From: a virus
Strand: one strand, 5' to 3'
Virus record (IMG/VR): IMGVR_UViG_3300030329_002776
Span: 1-50,999 of that record
DNA length: 50,999 nt
Of this stretch, positions 33,792 through 43,000 are shown in pieces. A program made the translations under genes and the position numbers. The notes beneath the pieces are model-generated. The model saw only the letters and a program-made list of their open reading frames with translations, was not told where the DNA came from and did not search any database. The stretch's first letter is position 1. Each line of letters starts with the position of its first letter.

Positions 33792-35873
33792 TTAGTCTTC
33801 AAACTCAGTATTAGTTTTGCTAGCTACCCAGTTCTTTTGTAACCATTTCCATATTTGATTTGATCTCTTTTTATTATCTCCACTTGTTGGATCAACTACA
33901 AATGTTTTTGTAACACCGTGACCAGTAATTGTTATTCTATCACGACCGCCAACTTTAATGCTATACCCACTACCTTCTAATAAAGGCTTTATTACATCAA
34001 CATTTGCCTGAGCATCGTCACCAAAACTACCTTCCATAGCCTCAATCACTTCTACGGGCGCCTCGTCTGCTGAATCAATACCAAATGGATTTTTTGGAAC
34101 TTTAGCTATAGGTTTACCCCAACCTTCAGGAGCGTAATTACCAGGCACCTGTCCATATCTACCACCGTATTGTTGTAAGAATTTAGTTCTACCATATTTT
34201 ATTCCACCCTCAACATCTACCCATCCTTCTTTAGTTAATTGCTCTACCTGTTGGTATGAGCCATCATTTTGAAGTTCAAACTTTTCTTTACCAATTGCAA
34301 TACTTTTTTGGTTTTTTGCCACTCCAAGAGCTAGATTATATTGATCTCTTCCTCTGTCTGTTGTTGGCGCTGCTATAGGAATCATATCTCCTTTAGCATC
34401 TGTTTCCCATGGTAATCTAACCGTTTTACTTGTTCCTTGCTTTTTAAGACCTGCTAAATATGCTTTTCTATTAAACTCTTTAGTAGCTTTGTCTTCTGAT
34501 TTTTTAGTAGCTAATCCCATTCTTTCTCGTCTTTCATCAAAACCTTGTCTCATATAACCAGAAAGATATTTAGAAAATTCTTGCACGGAGGCTTGTTTTT
34601 CTTGATAAGTCTTTGGATTTAATAGTTTATCAATTAATAAGTTTTTAGCCTCCATGTGTTTATCGAGTTCCGCTTGATCTAAAGTTCCAGAATCATCTTC
34701 ATCAATATTCATGATGTCTTCTGCGCTTAGAACATCACTACCTATACCTAATTGACTAGCTATAGCTATATCTATCTGTATATTTTCTGGCAGATCCTTA
34801 CTCCAGTTTATAGTATTTTCTCCTAGTCTTATATCATTATTTGTTAAATTTCTATAACTTTTAGAGCTATTTAATGTTGCTTCGATTGCAGTTAAAGTTT
34901 TTGGCTCTATTTTATCATAATTTTCTATACTTGTTATTTTTAATTTTTGATCTTCACTTGTAGTCATTTCTTGTGCTGCTGAAATCACTGTTCCAAGTGT
35001 TGCTTCAATGTCATTTCTACTTTTATTATCAACTTCTACTAAACCGCCTGTTAATTGTTTGTGGCTTATTTCTCTAAACTCCTGCTTAGTAGGTCCAGCT
35101 AAAATAGGATTATCTTTATTCGGGTCAAACTCAGTTTCTCTTCTATATAAGTTACCAGATAAACCAACGGGATACTTATAATATAATTCGTTATTTTTCA
35201 TATAAGTAGTGACACCTAAACTCTTTAAATCTCCATCTTTATTTAATGACTCTTGAGTTAAAACCATTAAATCAGGATTTTTTTCATGCGATAGTTTTAG
35301 GTCATAGAATCCTTGGTCAAACTTGTCAACAATAGCTTTATCTGATCCTCTTCTTTGGTTCATTTTTTCTCTTAAATCTAAAGTTTGTCTTATTAAATCA
35401 AGTCTTTTATTTTTATCTTTTTTTGTGATAAATAATTTATTACCAATATCTTCTATTTGTTTTTTATACGTTTCATACTCCGCTTGCTCTACGGAAAAAA
35501 TATCTTTATTTGGTGGTTTTCTAAGATTTTCATGGTTTTCTTTCTGTGATCTTATAGACCCATCAGCATGAGCTGTAACCGCTTCATCTAATTGACTGTC
35601 AAAATCAAAATCACTTTCCATTTTGTCAAATAATTCCTCTTGCTCTTTACCTCTTTCTCCTTTACGTTCACCAGCTACCTTAAGCACGTCAGTAACACCT
35701 TCAGCTATTGATCCTACTATAGCGGTTTGTGCTTCTGTTTTAGCTTTAAAAGCGTCTATAAGACCTTCGTATTGCATTTTAAAAATGCCTGTATAATCCG
35801 CAGGACCATAAGATTGTCCTAATCTATATGCCGCTGCTACTAAACTTGCATCTGCCCCGTATCCTTTTGCCAT
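33792..35873 (-). CDS. Internal/ejection-type virion protein with EF-hand loop, 693 aa
   Basis: The 693-residue protein is largely helical and charged, with no signal peptide. It begins MAKGYGADASLVAAAYRLGQ. Residues 391-402 (DEDDSGTLDQAE) form a perfect EF-hand calcium loop (D1, D3, S5, G6, D9, E12) flanked by helices (VLSAEDIMNI and LDKHMEAKNLL). Only one loop was seen. Its gene lies between the Gln/Ala-rich internal protein and the giant 2719-aa protein, the usual place of T7 gp15-like ejection proteins. Calcium could trigger a change during entry. Family assignment rests on position, not on sequence identity. Confidence 0.65.
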   Translation of the reverse strand: MAKGYGADASLVAAAYRLGQSYGPADYTGIFKMQYEGLIDAFKAKTEAQTAIVGSIAEGVTDVLKVAGERKGERGKEQEELFDKMESDFDFDSQLDEAVTAHADGSIRSQKENHENLRKPPNKDIFSVEQAEYETYKKQIEDIGNKLFITKKDKNKRLDLIRQTLDLREKMNQRRGSDKAIVDKFDQGFYDLKLSHEKNPDLMVLTQESLNKDGDLKSLGVTTYMKNNELYYKYPVGLSGNLYRRETEFDPNKDNPILAGPTKQEFREISHKQLTGGLVEVDNKSRNDIEATLGTVISAAQEMTTSEDQKLKITSIENYDKIEPKTLTAIEATLNSSKSYRNLTNNDIRLGENTINWSKDLPENIQIDIAIASQLGIGSDVLSAEDIMNIDEDDSGTLDQAELDKHMEAKNLLIDKLLNPKTYQEKQASVQEFSKYLSGYMRQGFDERRERMGLATKKSEDKATKEFNRKAYLAGLKKQGTSKTVRLPWETDAKGDMIPIAAPTTDRGRDQYNLALGVAKNQKSIAIGKEKFELQNDGSYQQVEQLTKEGWVDVEGGIKYGRTKFLQQYGGRYGQVPGNYAPEGWGKPIAKVPKNPFGIDSADEAPVEVIEAMEGSFGDDAQANVDVIKPLLEGSGYSIKVGGRDRITITGHGVTKTFVVDPTSGDNKKRSNQIWKWLQKNWVASKTNTEFED

Positions 35874-35901
35874 ATTTATATTTGTTTATTATAATTTATT
35901 A

Positions 35902-36780
35902 TTATGCAGTTCCAGCTGTTACCGCTGTTGAAGCAATATTTGTACCCATTTGCATGTAAGCCGCAGACTGCCCATACAAAGAAGCCGCTTGTTGACCCAT
36001 TAAATTAGCCATTCCAGCTCCAGCTGCCATTTGATTAGCGTAAGCTTGTTGTAAAGCTGTATTAGCACCTGTAGTTTGTCCCATTTGAATGCCTAATAAA
36101 GTGGCTTGTCTACTCATCTCCATTTCTTGCCTGGTAGCTTCCCCACCACGCCTTGCCATGTCGGCAGCAGCCTCTCCTTGTGCTATCATAACATCAACTT
36201 GCCCTTGTCCTGCCATTTGCGCTTGTTGTCTCCGTATGACATCTTGAGCTCCTTGAGCTTGTAATCTTTGGTTCATTGCTTCTTGTTGACCTATTTGAGC
36301 TGATATTTGTTGTGTTTGCAAAGCCCCTTGGTTAGCCATTGATTGCGCTAAAGCCGCAACGCCGGATCCACCGGCTGCTCCTTGTAATTGAGTCATAATA
36401 CTAGCTCTCTGTTGATCCGCTTGTTGTTGTTGAAATTGTGCTTGCTGTTGGTTTACAGTTAAATCTTCAAAAACGTTTTCCATACTTAAATTTTCATATG
36501 GATTTCTTAAACTTGCATATTGATTTTTTACTGTCGCATATGGATTTTTAAAAACCATATTTCTATAAACATCTTTTTGCGCTTCAAGTTTAGCTGCTTC
36601 TTCTTTTTGAAAAGCTAGTTGTTTTGCCGCAATACCTGATTGTAAAGTCATATTATCTTGCGCTAGATCCATAGCGTCATCATGAGCTTGACCTGCTTTG
36701 TAAGATTTATAAGCCGAAGCCGCTGCGCCGGCCGCTAGACCAACTCCCGCTACTATTATTGCTGCTGTTGCTACTCCCAT
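35902..36780 (-). CDS. Internal virion protein, T7 gp14-like, 292 aa
   Basis: The N-terminus is a hydrophobic glycine/alanine helix (TAAIIVAGVGLAAGAAASAY). A helical, Gln/Ala-rich body follows (NQQQAQFQQQQADQQ, then AAGGSGVAALAQSMANQ), and the protein ends in an Ala/Gly/Thr-rich tail. The 'hydrophobic start, then Gln-rich helices, then AGGSGVAALAQ' layout is characteristic of gp14-type internal proteins of podoviruses. These are ejected first to form part of the channel across the envelope. The two larger ejection-type genes directly downstream on the same strand support the T7-like gp14-15-16 order. Confidence 0.8.
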   Translation of the reverse strand: MGVATAAIIVAGVGLAAGAAASAYKSYKAGQAHDDAMDLAQDNMTLQSGIAAKQLAFQKEEAAKLEAQKDVYRNMVFKNPYATVKNQYASLRNPYENLSMENVFEDLTVNQQQAQFQQQQADQQRASIMTQLQGAAGGSGVAALAQSMANQGALQTQQISAQIGQQEAMNQRLQAQGAQDVIRRQQAQMAGQGQVDVMIAQGEAAADMARRGGEATRQEMEMSRQATLLGIQMGQTTGANTALQQAYANQMAAGAGMANLMGQQAASLYGQSAAYMQMGTNIASTAVTAGTA

Positions 36781-36781
36781 G

Positions 36782-37192
36782 TTATATATTTTTAATTATT
36801 TCATAAGATGGTTTTTTATCTACATTCCATCCTAATTTTTCATGTGTGTTCATTAAATGTTTACTTCTACCTATGCTAAAAATATATTTTATATTTATAC
36901 TTTTACAAAAATCCTCAACATCAATTAATAACTTTTCAATCGCTTCTTTTCTATCCTCATCTCTATATTTTGGATTTGATACAATCCATTCTAACATTGC
37001 TCCTTTTGAATTTGTTAAATATAAAAACCCAGAAACTATAGGTATATTATTTTTTTCTACCATAAAACCACCTTCACCGTTGTTAGGTAAAAAATCTTTT
37101 GGTAAAACTGGCCATCTCCACCATTTCCACCATTCGCAAATGGTCTCATAGTCCCTCTTGTTCAGAGGTCTAAATATTAATTTATCTTTCAT
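36782..37192 (-). CDS. GNAT-like acetyltransferase, 136 aa
   Basis: The order of elements fits a small GNAT fold. RPLNKRDYETICEWW is strand 1 plus helix 1, GGFMVEKNNIPIVSGFLYLT is the strand 2-3 hairpin, and AMLEWIVSNPKYRDEDRKEA is strand 4 leading into the acetyl-CoA loop (with DRKEAIEKLL as the pyrophosphate-binding helix). YIFSIGRSKHLMNTHEKLGW is strand 5 and the closing 'N...LGW' of GNATs. The Q/RxxGxA loop is degenerate. It is probably a modification enzyme for a phage or host protein, encoded in the tail block beside a 2OG oxygenase. Substrate unknown. Confidence 0.65.
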   Translation of the reverse strand: MKDKLIFRPLNKRDYETICEWWKWWRWPVLPKDFLPNNGEGGFMVEKNNIPIVSGFLYLTNSKGAMLEWIVSNPKYRDEDRKEAIEKLLIDVEDFCKSINIKYIFSIGRSKHLMNTHEKLGWNVDKKPSYEIIKNI

Positions 37193-37198
37193 TTAATT

Positions 37199-37771
37199 TT
37201 ATTTAATTTTATAAAACATTACAAAAACTTGTCTACCTTCTTTCCATGATTTATTTGGATATTTACTATGAAAGTAATTTGCTGGATAAGATATAACTCT
37301 ATTTTCTTCATATCCTAAAACACTACTCAAAGTCCACATATCTAAATTTTCAGATTCTTTTGTTATCATTCTATCATACTCTTCTGGAGTTACATCTTTA
37401 GGTAATGCTTTGCCATAAGTTTTGTGTTCCCAAAGAGCAGTGCCATGAAGTTCTTTAATTTTTTTAGGAGAAATATATAATACCAATGCTCTATCAGGTT
37501 TTTGACCTTCTATTATTAAGTCACTATGTATCCTCCATTCTGTATCAACCTCATTGTTTGATACTCTAAAAAAAGCTAGTATGCTTTCTATTTTTTTATT
37601 TTCTTTATCCTCGAGTTTGCTAATCACATAATTAACAAAAGTATCAGAAGCTGGTTGAACCCAAAAAGATTTGTTAGGTGTTTTGTGTTCTACGTAATTA
37701 TTATTGTTTAACTTTCGTTGTAGAGCTTCAAATAAATATTGCTCTATAAAGTTGTCGACTATATATATCAT
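37199..37771 (-). CDS. 2OG-Fe(II) dioxygenase, 190 aa
   Basis: The double-stranded beta-helix iron-site motifs are clear. WRIHSDLII gives His82 and Asp84 (HxD), YPANYFHSKYP gives the distal His168, and EGRQVFVMFYK gives Arg180, which binds 2-oxoglutarate. The lengths between motifs and the LVLYISPKKIKELHGTAL strand are typical of phage 2OG oxygenases. These hydroxylate or otherwise oxidise amino-acid side chains or nucleobases. With a GNAT-like gene seven bases further on and virion genes on either side, modification of virion or host proteins seems most likely. The acceptor substrate cannot be read from the sequence. Confidence 0.85.
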   Translation of the reverse strand: MIYIVDNFIEQYLFEALQRKLNNNNYVEHKTPNKSFWVQPASDTFVNYVISKLEDKENKKIESILAFFRVSNNEVDTEWRIHSDLIIEGQKPDRALVLYISPKKIKELHGTALWEHKTYGKALPKDVTPEEYDRMITKESENLDMWTLSSVLGYEENRVISYPANYFHSKYPNKSWKEGRQVFVMFYKIK

Positions 37772-37815
37772 AATTTAATTTAATTTATACCTAATATAGT
37801 CACAGTTTTTGCTGT

Positions 37816-38190
37816 TTATTTACTACTGAGCGTTGTTTCAGAGTTAACCATAAACAATTCTGCCTCACGATTATTGTCATCATTTATAAATGTTACTAAA
37901 TTATAATAACCTTTTAAAGATGATTTATTTATAGCACTATTCTTTGCGAATGATATAAACTGAGTACCAGCACATGATAAATCCAATGGAGTTATACCAC
38001 TCACGGTAGTGAAGTGAAATCCTATAACACCAGGATTTACTGACGTTACTACACCGAAAAATACAGGTGAATTAGCATTACTGATACTAAATCCATCTGA
38101 AGAAAATTGGCAAGAACAATATAATTGATCTCCTTCAGAAAGAGATGTGTTTATATTATATGAAACGCTCATTGTAGCTTCTTCTGTCAT
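37816..38190 (-). CDS. Hypothetical virion-type protein, 124 aa
   Basis: The protein is Ser/Asn-rich and beta-rich (MSVSYNINTSLSEGDQLYCS, then VFFGVVTSVNPGVIGFHFTT, then GYYNLVTFINDDNNREAELF). It lacks a signal or TM segment. ATG 38190 is the only start near the upstream gene; an internal Met (residue 7) is an alternative. Position between the 614-aa structural-type protein and the 2OG oxygenase gene suggests a tail accessory part. No family is recognised. Confidence 0.55.
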   Translation of the reverse strand: MTEEATMSVSYNINTSLSEGDQLYCSCQFSSDGFSISNANSPVFFGVVTSVNPGVIGFHFTTVSGITPLDLSCAGTQFISFAKNSAINKSSLKGYYNLVTFINDDNNREAELFMVNSETTLSSK

Positions 38191-38208
38191 GTTTTTTTAT
38201 TTTAATTG

Positions 38209-40053
38209 TTAAGATGTTAATAAAAACTGCTCTACATCAAAAAATATAGTAACATCGTCTTCTCCTATTTTTGAGAACTCAATATCTCCAGTTATAGTTA
38301 CAATTCTACCAGTGTTTTCGATTGTTAAAGTGATACCGCTTTCTAAAGTTTGATTAGCAGCAGCTGTCCAGTTACCAGCTCCATCGGTCTTTCCTCCCGC
38401 TGTCACTACGGGATCTGCTGAAGAAGGATCTATACCAATACCACTGATTCTAGACACGTTATTAAGAATACCCTCTCTATCAGCAACGGGTATTGTTCTA
38501 CTACCACTTACAACAGCGGTTGTAGTAGTGGTAGGTTTAGTTAATTCAGCTTTTATATTTGACACTTTAAATTCATATCCAGTTAAAGACTTTATACGAT
38601 CTGGAGTATAAGCAACAACTTTAATAGTATCGTCTTTAAGAGCGTCGGCTTGCTGTTTATTTAAAACAATATTTCCAGATTGCGCAGTAACAACGCCATT
38701 TGTTACAGTTGGAGAGCCTGTGGTTTGAACACCTGCCTCTGCAACATTTAAATAACCTTGTAAAGATTTTCGACCTCTTGGCACAGCTGTTCTTGAACGT
38801 ATCACTGTCTCATTACCAAATTTTGATGTTCTTGTTGATTCACCTTCTAAATTTGATATTGTTTTTTGTAATTGAATACCACTAGTTGATGATTTCATTT
38901 CGGTAACTTCGCTAGCAGATTTTATAACCTCGCTCTCTTCTTGTGAAATATCTACACTATCTATATAGTCACTTATTTTAGAATTAGCAGTAACATTATT
39001 TCCATAAATTGCCATACCAGTCTTTAAACCAACAACGTTATTAATTGGCCATTTATAATAAGTTGAACCACTAACATCTTCACCTTCTATAGGTATAGCC
39101 GCGCTACCAATTGTTCTTTCCACAAATGTTCCTAAGTTATGCGATCCAGGTTGTTTTCCAATATGGACAGGTTTTGATACGTTTGCCGTCCAAGTGATAG
39201 TAAAAGGCACTTTAATTTTACCACCATATTTAGTTGTGGTAATTTGTTGAGTTGTTATTGTGTTAGAACTAAAAGCAGATAAGGCATTAGGACTAATAGC
39301 ACTTAAGGTTATAGTATTATCTGTATATTGATACAATTTTTTATGTAAAACAGCAGAATCAGAACCACTGCATGAATTTATATCTAAAGTTTTATTTATA
39401 TCGTTAAATCTAACTTCTTTATATGCGGCGTGATGCGTGTTAAATTCTGGATTTGCAAAAACCGTAATATCATAATGATCATCAGCAGCAACTTTTGGGA
39501 AGCGAACTAATATATCTGTGCCATGTTCTTGCATCACAACATCTTTTAATACATATCTAGTCCCGGTAGTCCCGACTTGAAACAGCCTAGTTTCAAAGTT
39601 ATAATATTTTTTTGCAGCATTTTTTATAAAAATATCAAACACACCTCCTTTATCTCCTTTTATAGTAAATGTTCTATCGGCGCCGCCAACGGGAATACTA
39701 CTTTCATCAAATACTATTTCTTTTATTACTTTTGTAAACTTTTTTTTATCAACATCCTCTTCTGAACACTTGCAACTAAATCGTAATTTATCGTAAAAAT
39801 CAATTTTCTCAAGTTGTAATTGATGTTGTAAAGTATTTTTTTTATATCTTCGTAAAGTTACGTTTAAATTTTCAATTGCGCTAACAAATGATTTGCAACT
39901 AGTTTTTTCATAATCACTCCACGCTTTATTTAAAAAATCAACATTAGGAGTGTTATTACCAGATAATAAGAGATTTGCATTTATTTGAGATTGTAAATCT
40001 TTTATCTTTGATCCATTATATATATTTAAAAAAGTATCTTTTGAACAACTCAT
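38209..40053 (-). CDS. Structural-type (tail-associated) protein, 614 aa
   Basis: The first ~120 residues are helical with a few Cys (MSCSKDTFLNIYNGSKIKDL, FSCKCSEED). The rest is beta-rich: FTIKGDKGGVFDIFIKNAAK, FPKVAADDHYDITVFANPEF, and a GLKTGMAIYGNNVTANSKI unit like those in the tail-tube protein further upstream. It ends with DVTIFFDVEQFLLTS. There is no signal peptide. Directly downstream of the 2424-aa tail protein, it is probably a tail or fibre-attachment protein. The family is unknown. Confidence 0.6.
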   Translation of the reverse strand: MSCSKDTFLNIYNGSKIKDLQSQINANLLLSGNNTPNVDFLNKAWSDYEKTSCKSFVSAIENLNVTLRRYKKNTLQHQLQLEKIDFYDKLRFSCKCSEEDVDKKKFTKVIKEIVFDESSIPVGGADRTFTIKGDKGGVFDIFIKNAAKKYYNFETRLFQVGTTGTRYVLKDVVMQEHGTDILVRFPKVAADDHYDITVFANPEFNTHHAAYKEVRFNDINKTLDINSCSGSDSAVLHKKLYQYTDNTITLSAISPNALSAFSSNTITTQQITTTKYGGKIKVPFTITWTANVSKPVHIGKQPGSHNLGTFVERTIGSAAIPIEGEDVSGSTYYKWPINNVVGLKTGMAIYGNNVTANSKISDYIDSVDISQEESEVIKSASEVTEMKSSTSGIQLQKTISNLEGESTRTSKFGNETVIRSRTAVPRGRKSLQGYLNVAEAGVQTTGSPTVTNGVVTAQSGNIVLNKQQADALKDDTIKVVAYTPDRIKSLTGYEFKVSNIKAELTKPTTTTTAVVSGSRTIPVADREGILNNVSRISGIGIDPSSADPVVTAGGKTDGAGNWTAAANQTLESGITLTIENTGRIVTITGDIEFSKIGEDDVTIFFDVEQFLLTS

Positions 40054-40079
40054 ATTACTCGTATTAGTTTAATTTTTAA

Positions 40080-43000
40080 TTATAAAACTACCCAATCATA
40101 AATAGTTATAGTGCCTACGTCTCCAATGCCTTGATTGGCAAAACTATTCGTGTCAAATGTAGTTAAATTTTCACCTTTTATTCTCGAAAACCATTTACTT
40201 TCTTTTTCGCTAAAATAAACTGTTGACCCAGTCTCCATATTAGTACTCATTGTTTCGCAATACCAACCAAGTGTTGGATAAAAATCATCATACTCATTAC
40301 TACCACTTATATGATTAGGAATTTTAGCCTGACTACCTTCATAACCTATTGTTTTAAAACTTTTTATAATACTAGGTTCGTCATTTAATAAAACGTTTAC
40401 AGAAGATTTATATTCATTATTATAAAAAACATTATAACTACTTCCTTGATAATGGTGTTCGTATATCATACCATGTAAAAAAGTATAATATTTATTAGAA
40501 CAACTTATACCATCTTCCATTTCTGCAAAAGATTTAAAACTTACCCAACCTTTAACTCTTTCATCATAGCTAACACATATTTTACCCGAAAGAAGTCCAG
40601 CGACATCATTAAGACTAGTCCAATTAGTATTATCTATTGATGTTAAACTAACATTATATTCTTGTTTTTCATCATCATAAGAACCTATTATCTTATTGTC
40701 AGCAAGCTTTAAGTTATCTTTAAACCAATCTTTCATTCCAGCGTCTGATATAGGTGTTAAACCATCCATAGATAATCTTAGTACCGCACCCCTTGTTCTA
40801 TCTGTAAAATAAGCTCTATATGCTTCAGACGCAAATGATTCTGGATTTTTCGATATACCAAATTCTCCTACAAAAGGTATAGTTTGACCTAATACATTTA
40901 TGTTAGCTGTAAGTTGTGGATTACCATCGGCATTATAAACAGCATCTTTATTAGCTAATATTTTTAAAACTTTATCTTCACATAAAGTAACTAAATCACT
41001 ATTTCTAGAATGTAATTTTTGAATACTACCATATGAAGGATTAACATCTTTTGTTATTTTTTCAGCTTGAATAAATTGATTTAAATTATTCACACCAGAT
41101 ACAGAGTTGTATATTCCAGAAAATATCAATCCATATTGTCTACGCTCTTGTTGATAATCGGAAAGTGTTGTAGATACTCTAACTCCATTAGATATAAATG
41201 GCGTGTTAAAATTATCTCTTATTCTATTTGATTCAACGCCATTTCTAAAAGAATAACAATTATGCCAATTTAAATCTATATTAGCAAAAGATTTCGCATA
41301 GTCAGCACCATAAGTTCTTTTTGTAATTCTAATTCTAAAACTATTTTCAACATCTTTTCCAAAATTTGGAGAATCCCATATTAAATAAGGTTTTAAACCA
41401 CCTTCCACCCCTCCAAAATTCAAAGTAGCAGCAGAAGAAGGATCTGTATTTGCCGACGATACATTGTGTTGTACAACATGTGTTCTAAAAACTATACCAT
41501 CGGGTCTTCTTATACTAATCGCAGTAGCTTCATTTGGATCGCTTGTTACCAATGGATTTGCAACTAAGTTTTGCGTTGCTCCGTATATTATATTTGTTTT
41601 TAGTTCATTTGAATCACATCTCAATGTTAGTATATCACCATCCACATGTACTATTTCCACATCGGTATAAAAAGGGCCTGAAATATTTTTAAGAATAACA
41701 GAATTTTCATAAGAACCATTAAGGTTTGATATAGATTGACCACCATCTAAATCATATGTTATATAATTTTCGTTTGAATATCTAGTAGGTATCCAATCGT
41801 TAGCATTGTCATGGTCTAAAGTTATAGGTATTCTAGGACTCGCTTCGTAGTATATATCTAACTCTGGGCCATCTTTAGGTTCTGTTTCCCAAATAGCAGG
41901 ATTTGTGGAAAGCTCTAACGCTGTATCCTCTTCTGGTTTTAAAAATTGTAAAGTATATTTAGTAGCGTCTAAAGTACCACCAATATTTGATGTTCCTGTA
42001 TCAAAATTAGCACTTTGTATTGCGTTGGCTGATATTTTATGAGTAGAGTTTTTACTATATCCATTCATTATAGCTTGTTCAAAACGAATCGTACCTTCAG
42101 CCGCGAAGTTATATGTATCTTGCGTTGTTAATGGTCTCATATATCCACCTAATTCAACTATATAACTAACTGCCCCAGGAATATTTACAGTAGTAATATC
42201 AACAACCTGTAAGTATAATTTACTCTGATGAATAGTGGTACTAGTTATTTGGTCATCAAAAGTTACATCAAACGTACCATCTGAGGTAGTATCAAACATT
42301 GTTACTATCATACCCGGTGTTAAAACAGCGTTAGTTGTAGAATTTAGTATTGACGACGTTGTAAAAGTATACGCGCCACTATTTAATGTGTTGTTGCCAG
42401 TAGTCACATCTACAACTACATCAACATAACTACCATTAACTATAGGACCAAAGTTAGTACCAGTTCCTCCAACCGGATTCCAAGGCATTAAATTTGGAGT
42501 AGCATCATCAATGTTAACCATTCTTATTTTCCACGATTTACTATAGTTACAAGATAATTGACTACCATGACTAAAGTTTTTAGTCCAACTTATCATGCTG
42601 AGTTCAGCTGCGCCAATCGTAAACTGACCTCCAGTAGTCATCGTGTAGTTATCAGCTGTCTCGCTCTGATAATATAAACCTATAGGTCCAGGCCAATGTG
42701 CCATCGAAGAATCATTCCAATAGTCTCCCCAAAAATCACCGCGCCAATTATTTATATTAGTATCATATATCCATTGCATTCCTTGGTTCGGAAGCAGTGT
42801 ATTGGAAGTAACATCTATTTGAGAGTTGGTCGCGTATCCTGCGTGATGATAATCTTGTAAGATAGTTCCAGCGTTAAGATCAAAAACCCCAAACTCGTTA
42901 TATGAGCTTGCTGCGATAGGCCCAAGATTACCACCAGCAGTTAATGTTCCGTATCCATTGTCATCTTTAGCAAATCTAGCGTAGTTATAGTAATTTCTTT

